Part shown: positions 47,869 to 56,483 of the stretch, one piece after another | How the letters are laid out: each line of letters starts with the position of its first letter | Numbering within the stretch: position 1 is the first letter of the stretch | From: Nitrospirillum iridis | GTDB taxonomy: Bacteria > Pseudomonadota > Alphaproteobacteria > Azospirillales > Azospirillaceae | Assembly: GCF_014205765.1 (NCBI RefSeq) | Contig: NZ_JACIIZ010000002.1 | Location: forward strand, 1 to 64,000 | Reading direction: 5' to 3' | DNA length: 64,000 nucleotides | The notes under the pieces: generated by a model | The model's input: the letters and a program-made list of their open reading frames with translations, nothing else | The model's database searches: none | Told to the model about the DNA's origin: nothing | Position numbers and translations under genes: made by a program

Positions 47869-48423
47869 TTATTCTAACGTTCCTCGTAATAAGAGTTTGG
47901 CAACGACCGCCGACATTTGATTTTGATAACCCATATTTGCCATGCTCCTCAGGCTGTCCCGCAACCAAGTATCATCCCAAAGTTCCCAGCCGTTTTTATT
48001 GAAATATTCGCTAACCGATTGGCGGTCGTGGTTGCTTTTGAATTTTCCGCAAGCCAATGCCAATTGGACTTTGGGAGTCGCGGCGCAGGCTCCGGATTCG
48101 ACTAATTGTGCTACCAGACGCTTACATACCACCTCACGCACCGGCTTCTCATTGAAAAGCTTATACCGACCACCGTGGCCGAGCTCGGCTTCGACAAAGG
48201 ACGCCGCTTGAACGCCTATGGAATCTAGATAGCTCTTGCATTCAACGATCTGGAGGACATTGTCGCTACCTCGATAGCCAACGACATCCAACTCCCAACG
48301 GGGAGCGGAATAACGACCGATCAATCGTTTCTCTTCCTTGGTCAGGCCTACCTTTACAGAGGTATGCACCCAGAAACCCTTCATTCGAAGGATTTCACCG
48401 ACCAACTGTTCGAAGGCGTCCAT
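47869..48423 (-). CDS. PD-(D/E)XK nuclease-like protein, AT-rich
   Basis: A 184-residue protein with a restriction-endonuclease-like core: an N-terminal helix (FEQLVGEILRMKGFWVHTS), then ELDVVGYRGSDNVLQIVECKSY, giving the D...E-x-K arrangement (Asp about 45, Glu-Cys-Lys about 61-63). Its base composition is clearly lower in GC than its neighbours, a sign of transfer. It is divergent from, and may have displaced the 5' part of, a PIN-toxin gene at 48484. It may be a stand-alone defence nuclease or a remnant; target and activity are unknown. Confidence 0.65.
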   Translation of the reverse strand: MDAFEQLVGEILRMKGFWVHTSVKVGLTKEEKRLIGRYSAPRWELDVVGYRGSDNVLQIVECKSYLDSIGVQAASFVEAELGHGGRYKLFNEKPVREVVCKRLVAQLVESGACAATPKVQLALACGKFKSNHDRQSVSEYFNKNGWELWDDTWLRDSLRSMANMGYQNQMSAVVAKLLLRGTLE

Positions 48424-48483
48424 GTTCTAATCCCGGTTTCTTCTAGTATATTAAGGGGGAGAGCCAATAATGGCGCTCCGACG

Positions 48484-48633
48484 ATGGGAAGCCAACTGTC
48501 GCTCTATGACGCCATGATCGTCTCGGCGGCGTTGCAGGCGGGCTGTGACACGCTGTGGTCGGAAGATATGCAGCACGGTTTGCTGATCGTTGATCGGCTG
48601 CGGATCGTCAATCCTTTCAGGAATGAGGCATAG
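48484..48633 (+). pseudogene. 3' fragment of a PIN-domain (VapC-like) toxin gene
   Basis: The frame encodes the C-terminal third of a PIN domain (LSLYDAMIVSAALQAGCDTL, then SEDMQHGLLIVDRLRIVNPF), with the late acidic residues of the family. The N-terminal part with the first catalytic Asp is missing. Upstream sequence changes abruptly to AT-rich DNA. I read this as a toxin gene truncated by an insertion or deletion. Confidence 0.75.
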
Positions 48634-48639
48634 CCCTCT

Positions 48640-49416
48640 TCAAGGCCGATCCCGCCGCCCCCGCTCTTCCGCCCGCAGGGTCAGCACGCGCACGCCGGTG
48701 GCCGTCACCGCCACGGTGTGCTCAAACTGGGCGGACAGCTTGCCGTCCGTCGTCACCACCGACCAGCCGTCGTCTTCCGTCTTCACCTTGGCGCCGCCCT
48801 GGTTCAGCATGGGTTCGATGGTGAAGACCATGCCCTCCTTGAGGCGCAGGCCCGTGCCCGGTTTGCCGAAGTGCAGGACCTGCGGGTCCTCGTGCATCTC
48901 CCGGCCGATGCCATGGCCGCAATATTCCCGCACGACGGAATAGCCGTTACGCTTGGCGTGGCTCTCGATGACGTGGCCGATGTCGCCCAGGTGCGCCCCG
49001 GGGCGCACCTGGCGGATGCCGTGCCACAGCGCCTCATACGTCGTCTGCACCAGGCGGCGCGCGGCCGGGGCGACCTCGTCGATCAGGTAGGTCTTGCTGG
49101 AATCGGCGATGTAGCCGTTCTTCTCCAGCGTGATGTCGAAGTTGACGATGTCGCCGGCGGCCAGGATATCGTCGGCCGACGGCACGCCGTGGCAGACGAC
49201 GTGGTTGCGCGAGCAGTTCAGGACATAGCCATAGCCATACTGGCCCTTGCTGGCGGGCCGGGCCCGCAGCTCATTGACGATGTGGTCCTCCACCCGGTCA
49301 TTGACCGCCAGGGTGCTGAGGCCCGCCAGCGGCATCTGGTCCAGCATGTGGAAGACGCTGGCCAGCAGGCGCCCGGCCTCGCCCAGCTTTTCGATCTCGT
49401 CGGGGCGCTTGACCAT
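48640..49416 (-). CDS. map: Type I methionine aminopeptidase, ParD-coupled class
   Basis: A 258-residue metallopeptidase that removes initiator Met. The metal ligands are present: Asp in NFDITLEKNGYI, Asp in ADSSKTY, His in HGIGREMHED, Glu in FTIEPML and Glu in AQFEHTV. The substrate-loop region reads NCSRNHVVCHGVP. Its start overlaps the stop of a ParD-like antitoxin gene by one base (TGATG), so the two are translationally coupled. Many genomes carry a second map gene elsewhere; this copy may be a specialised or toxin-like one. That reading is inference. Confidence 0.92.
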   Translation of the reverse strand: MVKRPDEIEKLGEAGRLLASVFHMLDQMPLAGLSTLAVNDRVEDHIVNELRARPASKGQYGYGYVLNCSRNHVVCHGVPSADDILAAGDIVNFDITLEKNGYIADSSKTYLIDEVAPAARRLVQTTYEALWHGIRQVRPGAHLGDIGHVIESHAKRNGYSVVREYCGHGIGREMHEDPQVLHFGKPGTGLRLKEGMVFTIEPMLNQGGAKVKTEDDGWSVVTTDGKLSAQFEHTVAVTATGVRVLTLRAEERGRRDRP

Positions 49417-49625
49417 CAGGGGCCCGCCCGCGTCAGTTCCAGGTCAACCGACGCCATCTTCAGCTGGATGCGCAGGATGTCGTTCAGCGACAGGGTGGGG
49501 TTGGCCTCCGCCAGCATGCCGATCTTCATCCAGTATTCGGCCTGGGCGTTGATGGACCGGCACAGCACGGTGCTGGCCTTGCGCACCTCCTCATGCAAAT
49601 CGTCGTCGATCTTCACGATGCCCAT
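49416..49625 (-). CDS. ParD-like antitoxin-family DNA-binding protein
   Basis: A 69-residue ribbon-helix-helix type protein (GIVKIDDDLHEEVRKASTVL, then RSINAQAEYWMKIGMLAEANP), matching the ParD-like family known to precede type I methionine aminopeptidase genes. It lies immediately upstream of map with a one-base overlap. A palindromic operator candidate is 17 bp upstream. It probably represses its own operon. ATG 49625 gives the conserved start. Confidence 0.85.
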   Translation of the reverse strand: MGIVKIDDDLHEEVRKASTVLCRSINAQAEYWMKIGMLAEANPTLSLNDILRIQLKMASVDLELTRAGP

Positions 49626-49641
49626 GGGGAATCCTCTGCGA

Positions 49642-49667
49642 TATATGAAACGTATATGTTTCATATA
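49642..49667 (-). promoter_or_regulatory. Palindromic operator of the parD-like/map operon
   Basis: A perfect inverted repeat, TATATGAAAC and GTTTCATATA separated by 6 bp (GTATAT), lies 17 bp upstream of the antitoxin-like gene and would overlap its promoter. Short AT-rich palindromes of this kind are typical ribbon-helix-helix operators. Confidence 0.75.
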
Positions 49668-49780
49668 GTCGATGCGCCGCCGCGTCAACGCTGGCTGTCG
49701 ATTCCGGGCCGGCGGTCGATTCCGGATAGTCCGCTTTGGGGCGTGTGACTCATCTTGACCGGGCGGGCGACTCCGGATTA

Positions 49781-49795
49781 GAACATAACAAGAAC
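49781..49795 (+). promoter_or_regulatory. LexA (SOS) box of the imuA-imuB-dnaE2 cassette
   Basis: GAAC-ATAACAA-GAAC equals GTTC-N7-GTTC on the other strand, the alphaproteobacterial LexA box. It sits 40 bp before imuA. A possible -35 TTGACC is at 49755-49760, putting the box over the -10 region. Confidence 0.9.
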
Positions 49796-49834
49796 ATCAT
49801 CCCCGCACCCGTGAGAGACCAAGGCAGCATCCCC

Positions 49835-50785
49835 ATGCCCGCCATTCCCCCGCCCATTTCCGAAGCCCGGCCAACAGCTTGCCCTGAAGAGGGGCGACCG
49901 GGCGCTCCCCTGGACCGCCGGCACCTGTTGGCGGTGCTGCGGGAACAGGTGCGCGCGGTGGAGGCGCCGGGGATGGGCCGGGGCGTGGTGCCCCTGGGCG
50001 TGGCGGCGGTGGATGCCCATTTGCCGGCGGCCGGCCCGGGGGAAAGCGGCGTGCGCGGCCTGCCCCGCGCCGCCCTGCATGAGGTGGCGGCGGTGGGCGC
50101 CCTCGATGCCGGTGCGGCCACCGCCTTCACCGCCTTGCTGGCCGCCCGTCTGGCGGAACAGGTGCGCGGCCCCATCCTGTGGATGACCCGGGCGCCCGAC
50201 CTCTACGCCCCCGGGCTGGACGCCCAGGGGGTGGGGCCTGGCCGGCTGGTGGTGGTGCACGCGGCCTGCGAGGTCGATCTGCTGTGGGCCATGGAGGAGG
50301 CGCTGCGCTGCGCCCGCGTGGGCGCCGTGGTGGGGGAGGCGGGGGATCTGGACCTGACGGCCAGCCGCCGCCTGCACCTGGCGGCGGAGGCGGGCGGCGT
50401 GCCGGGCCTGCTGCTGCGCCTGGGCGCGGCCAAGGGCGCCAAGCGGGGCGTGAAAAACGCTGGCCTGAAAAACATGGGCCTGAAAAGCACTGACCTGAAA
50501 AGCACCCTGGCCAGCGCCGCCGTCACTCGCTGGCAGGTGTCCACCGCCCCCATCCAGGATGATGGTTCGGCCCCGTCCGCCTTCACCGGCCCTGCCTGGC
50601 GGGTGGAACTTCTGCGCTGCCGGGGTGGCCGGCCGGGGGCCTGGACCCTATGCGAACGCGGGGGGTATGAACGCGAGGGCCTGCGGCTGGAGGCGGCGGG
50701 TGACGTGGCCCTGCCGGCGCTGGAAACCCCGCCGCCGACATCGGCCGTTCTGCCGTTCACCCCGGCCTTGCGCGTGGCGGGCTGA
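49835..50785 (+). CDS. imuA: ImuA-like SOS mutagenesis factor
   Basis: A 316-residue RecA/SulA-like protein. The conserved entry reads LREQVRAVEAPGMGRGVVPLG, then LPRAALHEVAAVG and the ILWMTRAPDLYAPGLDAQGV segment. It is the first gene of the imuAB-dnaE2 cassette and acts with ImuB and DnaE2 in damage-induced mutagenesis. ATG 49835 was chosen because upstream sequence holds the SOS box; the true start could vary. A lysine-rich repeat (KNAGLKNMGLKSTDLKST, about 208-225) is unusual and may be a small expanded linker. imuB follows after 4 bp. Confidence 0.88.
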   Translation: MPAIPPPISEARPTACPEEGRPGAPLDRRHLLAVLREQVRAVEAPGMGRGVVPLGVAAVDAHLPAAGPGESGVRGLPRAALHEVAAVGALDAGAATAFTALLAARLAEQVRGPILWMTRAPDLYAPGLDAQGVGPGRLVVVHAACEVDLLWAMEEALRCARVGAVVGEAGDLDLTASRRLHLAAEAGGVPGLLLRLGAAKGAKRGVKNAGLKNMGLKSTDLKSTLASAAVTRWQVSTAPIQDDGSAPSAFTGPAWRVELLRCRGGRPGAWTLCERGGYEREGLRLEAAGDVALPALETPPPTSAVLPFTPALRVAG

Positions 50786-50789
50786 TCCC

Positions 50790-52493
50790 ATGCGTCGCAT
50801 CCTCTCCCTCTGGCTGCCCACCTTTGCCACCGACCGCGTGCGCCGGGGCCTGGTGCCGCCCCTGGCGGCCGACACGCCCCTGCTGACCCGGATGGCGGAT
50901 AAGGGGCGCCTGACCGTGGCGGCGGTGAACGCGGCCGCGCGGGCAAAGCGCCTGGTGCCGGGCATGGGCCTGGCCGACGCCCGGGCGCTGGAACCCCAGG
51001 TGCATGTCGTGGACGCCGATCCCGACGGTGACAGGGCGGCGTTGGAGCGCCTGGCCGACTGGGCCCGGCGCTATACCCCCTGGACGGCGGTGGACCCCAG
51101 TGATCCGCCCGGCTTCGGCCCCAAAGGGATTGGTGGGGGGCCCGGCCTGCTGCTGGACATCACCGGCTGCGCCCATCTGCAGGGCGGGGAACATCAACTG
51201 CTGCTGGACCTGGAGGGCCGGCTGGCCAAGGCGGGGTTCGAGGGGCGGGCCGCCATCGCCGACACCATCGGCGCTGCCTGGGCGCTGGCCCGCTTCGGCG
51301 CCCTGCTGGTGGCGCCGCCGGGTGGGGCGGTGGAGGCCCTGGCCGACCTGCCGCTGCCGGCCCTGCGCTTAGGGCCGGACCTGGTGGCCAGCCTGCGCCG
51401 CGTGGGCCTGCGCCGGGTGGGGGAACTGATGCGCCAGGGCACCGGTGGCAAAAGCCGGGCGGCGCTGGCCGCCCGCTATGGCGCCCAGGTTTCCCTGCGG
51501 CTGGACCAGGCCCTGGGCTGGGTGGAGGAGCCGCTGTCACCCCGCCGGCCGCCGGCCCGCCATACCGCGCGCCTGACGGTGGTCGACCCCATCTCCACGC
51601 CGGAAGGATTGGCCCAGGCGGTGCGCCATCTGCTGGGCCGGGTGGCGGCCAGCCTGACGGCGGCGGGGGAGGGGGCCCGCTCGCTGGAGCTGGAAGCCTG
51701 GCGCATTGATGCCGGCCACGACGCCCCGCCCCAGGTGCTGGGCGTGGGCGCCAGCCGCCCCAACCGCGACCCCGCCCATCTCTGGCGCCTGCTGGAACCG
51801 CGCATGGACAAGCTGGAGCCGGGGCCGGGCTTCGAGGTCATGGCCGTTTCCGTCACCCACGCCGCCCCCTTCGACGGCGGCCAGGCGGTGCTGGCGGGGG
51901 ATGGGCTGGGGGAATTGGCGGGGCCGCCGCTGGGGGGCGGCCTGTCCGGCGGCAACCCCGTCCTCGCCGATCCGCCGGTCGCCGAACTGGTGGACCGCCT
52001 GGGCGCCCGGCTGGGACAGGGCCGGGTGCTGCGCCTGCTGCCCCGGCAGAGCTGGATTCCGGAACGGGCGGTGCGGGCGGTGCCGGCCGAGGCGCAGGAC
52101 AACGCGCCTCAGTCCACCTCACCCATGGCGGCCCCGCCGGCGCCGGCCGCCCCCTTCTTGGGGAACGGGGCCTGGCCGGCCGACCGGCCGCGCCCCATCC
52201 GCCTGCTGCCGAGACCGGAGGCGGTGGAGGTGGTGGCCCCCATTCCCGACGACCCGCCCCTGCTGTTCCGCTGGCGCGACCAGACCTATCGTGTCGGCCG
52301 GGCGGAGGGGCCGGAACGCCTGATGCCGGAATGGTGGGAGGGGGGGGAGCGCCGTCCCGACCCCAACCCGGAGCCCCGCGACTATTACCGGGTGGAGGAT
52401 GGCGAGGGCCGGCGCTTCTGGCTCTACCGCCTGGGCCTCTACCACGCCGGCGGCCCGCCCCCCCGCTGGTTCCTGCATGGCTTCTTTGGCTGA
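50790..52493 (+). CDS. imuB: ImuB, catalytically inactive Y-family polymerase-like SOS protein
   Basis: A 567-residue Y-family-like protein. Where active DinB/UmuC enzymes have a catalytic Asp near the N-terminus, this reads ILSLWLPTFATDRVRRG, lacking it as expected for ImuB. The C-terminal signature (RDYYRVEDGEGRRFWLYRLG, ending RWFLHGFFG) is typical. In Caulobacter and Mycobacterium, ImuB links the beta clamp to DnaE2; that role is taken from the family. The start follows the imuA stop by 4 bp. dnaE2 comes next but after a 390-bp repeat-filled gap. Confidence 0.93.
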   Translation: MRRILSLWLPTFATDRVRRGLVPPLAADTPLLTRMADKGRLTVAAVNAAARAKRLVPGMGLADARALEPQVHVVDADPDGDRAALERLADWARRYTPWTAVDPSDPPGFGPKGIGGGPGLLLDITGCAHLQGGEHQLLLDLEGRLAKAGFEGRAAIADTIGAAWALARFGALLVAPPGGAVEALADLPLPALRLGPDLVASLRRVGLRRVGELMRQGTGGKSRAALAARYGAQVSLRLDQALGWVEEPLSPRRPPARHTARLTVVDPISTPEGLAQAVRHLLGRVAASLTAAGEGARSLELEAWRIDAGHDAPPQVLGVGASRPNRDPAHLWRLLEPRMDKLEPGPGFEVMAVSVTHAAPFDGGQAVLAGDGLGELAGPPLGGGLSGGNPVLADPPVAELVDRLGARLGQGRVLRLLPRQSWIPERAVRAVPAEAQDNAPQSTSPMAAPPAPAAPFLGNGAWPADRPRPIRLLPRPEAVEVVAPIPDDPPLLFRWRDQTYRVGRAEGPERLMPEWWEGGERRPDPNPEPRDYYRVEDGEGRRFWLYRLGLYHAGGPPPRWFLHGFFG

Positions 52494-52543
52494 GGGGCAC
52501 GACCGTTCACCAACCCCAACTCCCACTCCCTATCCTGCGCCCC

Positions 52544-52850
52544 TAGCCCGCGACCACAGGCGCCGGAAGTTTCCGGGGAGCGTAGCGGACTGGAAACTGA
52601 GGATCAGCCAAGGGCCGGATGGCCCGCCGGCGCTTGAGGAAACCCCTAGCCCGCGACTGCGGGCGCCGGAGATTTGCGGGGAGCCGAAGGCGGACTGGAA
52701 ATCGAGGATAAGCCAAGGGCCGGATGGCCCGCCGGCGCTTGAGGAAACCGCGTAGCCCGCGACCGCGGGCGCCGGAAGTTTCCGGGGAGCGAAGCGGACT
52801 GGAAACTGAGGATAGCCAAGGGCCGGATGGCCCGCCGGCGCTTGAGGAAA
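52544..52850. repeat. Three tandem copies of a 100-bp structured repeat
   Basis: Three head-to-tail units begin TAGCCCGCGAC at 52544, 52647 and 52753 and each ends near CGCTTGAGGAAAC; a degenerate remnant follows at about 52854-52879. Units 1 and 3 share the GGAAGTTTCCGGGGAGCG form, while unit 2 has the GAGATT..GAGCCGAAGG form also seen at 32680. They fill most of the 390-bp imuB-dnaE2 gap and contain small palindromes. Frames are open through them on the minus strand, but I do not regard these as genes. Confidence 0.92.
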
Positions 52851-52883
52851 CTAATAAGCCCCCGCCCGGCGTCTGAGGGAACA

Positions 52884-55800
52884 ATGAACAACTACTCAGA
52901 ACTCCAAGTCGCCAGCAATTTCAGCTTCCTGCGCGGTGCGTCCAGGGCAAATGAGCTGGTGCTGGCGGCCAAGGCCCTGGGCCACCAGGCCATGGCGCTG
53001 ACCGACCGCAACAGCCTGGCCGGGGTGGTGCAGGCGCACGCGGCGGCGCGTGACCAGGATTTCCGCCTGGTGGTGGGCGCGCGGCTGGATTTGACGGATG
53101 GGCCGTCGCTGTTGTGCTGGCCCACCGACCGCGCGGCGTACGGCCGGCTGTCCACCCTGCTGACGGTGGGCATGCGCCGGGCGCCCAAGGGGCAGTGCCT
53201 TTTGACCCGCGCGGATGTGGAGGCGCATGCGGCCGGCCAGATGATGGCGGTGGTGCCGCCGGACGGTCTGGCAGGGGGTGGGGAGACGGCCTTCGTCGCC
53301 GATCTGGCCGACTATCGCCGCCGCTTCGGCCGCACCCTCAGCCTATGCCTGACCCACCGCTACCAGGGCGACGACGCCCGGCGGCTGGACCGGCTGGCGG
53401 CCCTGGCGGAGGCGCACGGCCTGTCGCCGCTGGCCACCAACGACGTGCACTACCACCACCCCGGCCGGCGGGCCCTGCAGGACGTGCTGACCTGCATCCG
53501 CGAGCATTGCACCATCCAGACGGCGGGCTGGCGCCTGGCCGCCAATGCCGAGCGGCACCTGAAGCCGCCGGAGGAGATGGCGCGCCTGTTCCACCGCCAT
53601 CCCCGGGCATTGGCCCGCATCCGCGACATCGTGGCGGCCTGCACCTTCTCCATCAGCGAATTGCGGGCCGACTACCTCTACCCCTCGGAGGTGACGGGGG
53701 GGGAGACCCCGCAAGGGCGCCTGGCCCGGCTGACGGCGGCGGGGGCGGCCTGGCGCTATCCCCGGGAGCGCTATCCGGAAGGCGTGCCGCAGGATGTGCA
53801 AAAGCAGATCGACAAGGAACTGGCCCTGATCGGGGAGCTGGGCTACGCCTCCTACTTCCTCACGGTCTATGAGATCGTGAGGTTCGCCAACGAGCAGGGC
53901 ATCCTGTGCCAGGGGCGGGGGTCGGCCGCCAACTCCGCCGTATGCTATTGCCTGGGCATCACCTCCATCGATCCGGTGAATACCGGCCTGTTGTTCGAAC
54001 GCTTCATCTCCACCGCGCGCAAGGAGCCGCCGGACATCGACGTGGATTTCGAGCATGAGCGGCGGGAGGAGGTGATCCAGCATATCTATGGGAAATACGG
54101 CCGCGACCACGCCGCCATCGCCGCCACCGTCATCTGCTACCGCTCGCGCGGGGCGGTGCGCGACGTGGGCAAGGCCATGGGGCTCAGCCAGGACGCGGTG
54201 GGCCAGCTGTCGGCCATGATTTCCGGCTGGGGCAGCGGCACGCCGGAGGAGGAGCGGGCGCGGGAGGCCGGGCTGGACCCCGACGACCCGCTGTTGCGCC
54301 AAGTGCTGGACCTGACGGGCCAGATTTCGAAATTCCCCCGCCACCTGTCCCAGCACGTGGGCGGTTTCGTCATCACGCCCAAGCCGCTGGCCACGTTCTG
54401 TCCCATCATGAACGCCGCCATGGACAAACGGCAGAACATCGAGTGGGACAAGGATGACCTGGACGCCGCCGGCCTGATGAAGGTCGACGTCCTGGGTCTC
54501 GGCATGCTCAGCTGCCTGCGCCGGGCGTTCAATCTGCTGCGGGACCATTACGGCCGTGACCTGGACCTAGCCACCGTCCCGGCGGAGGATGAAGAGACTT
54601 ACGATATGCTGTGCCGAGCCGACACCCTGGGCGTGTTCCAGGTGGAAAGCCGGGCGCAGATGTCCATGCTGCCCCGCCTGCGACCGCGCAAGTTCTATGA
54701 TCTGGTGGTTCAGGTCGCCATCGTCCGCCCCGGGCCCATCCAGGGGGGCATGGTCCATCCCTACCTGCGCCGCCGCCAGGGGCTGGAGCCGGTGGACTAT
54801 CCGTCCGAGGCGCTGAAGAAGGTGCTGGAGAAGACGCTGGGCGTGCCCCTGTTCCAGGAACAGGCCATGCAGATCGCCATCGTCGGCGCCGGTTTCACCG
54901 GGGCGGAGGCCGACGCCCTGCGCCGCGCCATGGCCAGCTTCCGCAAGCTGGGCGATATCGAGACGTTTGGGGAGAAGTTCCGCCAGGGCATGCTGAAGAA
55001 CGGCTACACCGAGGAATTCGCGGAGCGCTGCTTCAACCAGATCAAGGGTTTCTCCACCTACGGCTTTCCCGAGAGCCACGCCGCCAGCTTCGCCCTGCTG
55101 GTCTACGCCTCCGCCTGGATCAAGTGCCACTACCCCGACGTCTTCGCCTGCGCCCTGCTGAACAGCCTGCCCATGGGCTTCTACGCCCCGGCGCAGATCG
55201 TGCGCGACGCGCGGGAGCATGACGTGGTGGTGTGGCCGCCGGACGTGAACCATTCCGACTGGGACAGCCGGCTGGAGCCGCCGGCGCGGGGGCAGCGTTT
55301 CCAGGCCCTGCGCCTGGGCCTGCGCCTGGCCAAGGGCCTGAGCGAGGCGGCGGTGCGGCCCCTGCTGGAGGCTCGGGGCCACGACCCCTACGCCAGCCCG
55401 CACGATTTGTGGCGCCGCGCCCGGCTGGACCCCCGCACCCTGGAACTGCTGGCGGAGGCCGACGCCTTCCAGTCCATGGGCCTGGACCGGCGCCAGGCGC
55501 TGTGGGCCGTCAGCGCCCTGCGCGAGGCGCCGCCGCCGCTGCTGGACCTGGCGAACGCCGGGCTGGAGGACGGGACGGGCGACCCCTGGTCGGAGGAGCC
55601 GTCCCTGGCCACCCTGCCGGCCATGACCCTGGGCGAGCATCTGGTGGAGGACTACACCCGCCTGTCCCTGTCGCTGAAGCGCCATCCCATGAGCCTGGTG
55701 CGCGACGCCGTGGTGGCGCGCATGGCCAGCGTGGACGCGGGCCTGGACAAGGTGGCCCGCCGCCGCTATCCGCTGCTGCGCATGGACAAGCTGGACGAGG

Positions 55801-56171
55801 CCGCCGACGGCGCCCGCGTGGCCCTGGCCGGCCTGGTGCTGGTGCGGCAACGGCCGGGCAGCAGCAAGGGCGTCATCTTCGTGACCCTGGAGGATGAGAC
55901 CGGCATCGCCAACCTGGTGCTGATGCCCGACATCTTCACCGCCTTCCGCCGCCACATCCTGGGCAGCCGCCTGCTGTTGTGCCTGGGCCGGGTGGAGCGG
56001 GTGGTGGCCCCCACCCAGGACAAGGGCCCCGAGGCCACCCCCGTCATCCACATCCGCGCCGAACGCCTGGTCGACTATTCCGACCTGCTGTCCCGCCTGG
56101 ACGAACCCACCGGCACCGCCATCCCCCGCCGGGCGGACGCCACGTTCCCGGACGGGCGGAACTTCCGGTGA
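52884..56171 (+). CDS. dnaE2: Error-prone DNA polymerase III alpha subunit DnaE2
   Basis: A 1095-residue C-family polymerase. The DnaE2-type N-terminus reads YSELQVASNFSFLRGAS and leads the PHP domain. The palm has the catalytic pair in PPDIDVDFEHERR. The fingers, helix-hairpin-helix and OB region (ANLVLMPDIFTAFRR) follow. DnaE2 performs translesion synthesis under SOS with ImuA and ImuB. ATG 52884 was chosen because the conserved region starts there; upstream is repeat DNA. Length is normal. Confidence 0.96.
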   Translation: MNNYSELQVASNFSFLRGASRANELVLAAKALGHQAMALTDRNSLAGVVQAHAAARDQDFRLVVGARLDLTDGPSLLCWPTDRAAYGRLSTLLTVGMRRAPKGQCLLTRADVEAHAAGQMMAVVPPDGLAGGGETAFVADLADYRRRFGRTLSLCLTHRYQGDDARRLDRLAALAEAHGLSPLATNDVHYHHPGRRALQDVLTCIREHCTIQTAGWRLAANAERHLKPPEEMARLFHRHPRALARIRDIVAACTFSISELRADYLYPSEVTGGETPQGRLARLTAAGAAWRYPRERYPEGVPQDVQKQIDKELALIGELGYASYFLTVYEIVRFANEQGILCQGRGSAANSAVCYCLGITSIDPVNTGLLFERFISTARKEPPDIDVDFEHERREEVIQHIYGKYGRDHAAIAATVICYRSRGAVRDVGKAMGLSQDAVGQLSAMISGWGSGTPEEERAREAGLDPDDPLLRQVLDLTGQISKFPRHLSQHVGGFVITPKPLATFCPIMNAAMDKRQNIEWDKDDLDAAGLMKVDVLGLGMLSCLRRAFNLLRDHYGRDLDLATVPAEDEETYDMLCRADTLGVFQVESRAQMSMLPRLRPRKFYDLVVQVAIVRPGPIQGGMVHPYLRRRQGLEPVDYPSEALKKVLEKTLGVPLFQEQAMQIAIVGAGFTGAEADALRRAMASFRKLGDIETFGEKFRQGMLKNGYTEEFAERCFNQIKGFSTYGFPESHAASFALLVYASAWIKCHYPDVFACALLNSLPMGFYAPAQIVRDAREHDVVVWPPDVNHSDWDSRLEPPARGQRFQALRLGLRLAKGLSEAAVRPLLEARGHDPYASPHDLWRRARLDPRTLELLAEADAFQSMGLDRRQALWAVSALREAPPPLLDLANAGLEDGTGDPWSEEPSLATLPAMTLGEHLVEDYTRLSLSLKRHPMSLVRDAVVARMASVDAGLDKVARRRYPLLRMDKLDEAADGARVALAGLVLVRQRPGSSKGVIFVTLEDETGIANLVLMPDIFTAFRRHILGSRLLLCLGRVERVVAPTQDKGPEATPVIHIRAERLVDYSDLLSRLDEPTGTAIPRRADATFPDGRNFR

Positions 56172-56172
56172 G

Positions 56173-56229
56173 CCTGACCAACTCGACCAATCGCCCGCCG
56201 CATGGTACCCTTTGGTCAAGTTGGTCAGG
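56173..56229. promoter_or_regulatory. Long inverted repeat, likely operator of the toxin-antitoxin operon
   Basis: Two 18-bp arms (56173-56190 and 56212-56229) match as reverse complements at 17 of 18 positions, and each contains two TTGGTC units. The element starts right after the dnaE2 stop and ends 8 bp before the antitoxin ATG. It could serve as autoregulatory operator, as terminator-like stem, or both. Confidence 0.65.
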
Positions 56230-56237
56230 AGGGCGCC

Positions 56238-56483
56238 ATGTCCGATCCCATCAATCTTTATGAGGCGAAGACGCATCTGTCCCAGTTGGTCGAGCGGGCG
56301 GCGGCGGGGGAGGAGATCATCATCGCCAAGGCTGGCCGCCCCATGGCTCGCCTCATGCCTCTGGAGGTGGCCGAGGGGCCGCGCGTGCCGGGCCTGTGGA
56401 AGGGAAAGATTGAAATCGGTCCGGATTTTGACGCGCCTCTGCCGGAAGAGATCGCCTGGGCTTTTGGACGCGGCCTGCCGTGA
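56238..56483 (+). CDS. Phd/YefM-family antitoxin
   Basis: An 81-residue antitoxin: a DNA-binding N-terminal domain (INLYEAKTHLSQLVERAAAG, then EEIIIAKAGRPMARLMPLE) as in Phd/YefM proteins, and a C-terminal tail that would cover the toxin (LWKGKIEIGPDFDAPLPEEI). AGGAGG lies just before the ATG. The stop overlaps the toxin start (GTGA), typical of type II pairs. It probably represses the operon through the adjacent inverted repeat. Confidence 0.92.
   Translation: MSDPINLYEAKTHLSQLVERAAAGEEIIIAKAGRPMARLMPLEVAEGPRVPGLWKGKIEIGPDFDAPLPEEIAWAFGRGLP

Noticed and set aside
52544-52850. Tandem repeats considered as a CRISPR array
   Set aside because: The units are about 103-106 bp and nearly identical throughout, with no unique spacers and no cas genes nearby.
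52543-52884. A 113-codon minus-strand frame with an internal repeated peptide (FLKRRRAIRPLA)
   Set aside because: The repeat in the peptide simply reflects the three tandem DNA repeats. There is no supported start site, and the frame has no gene-like context.
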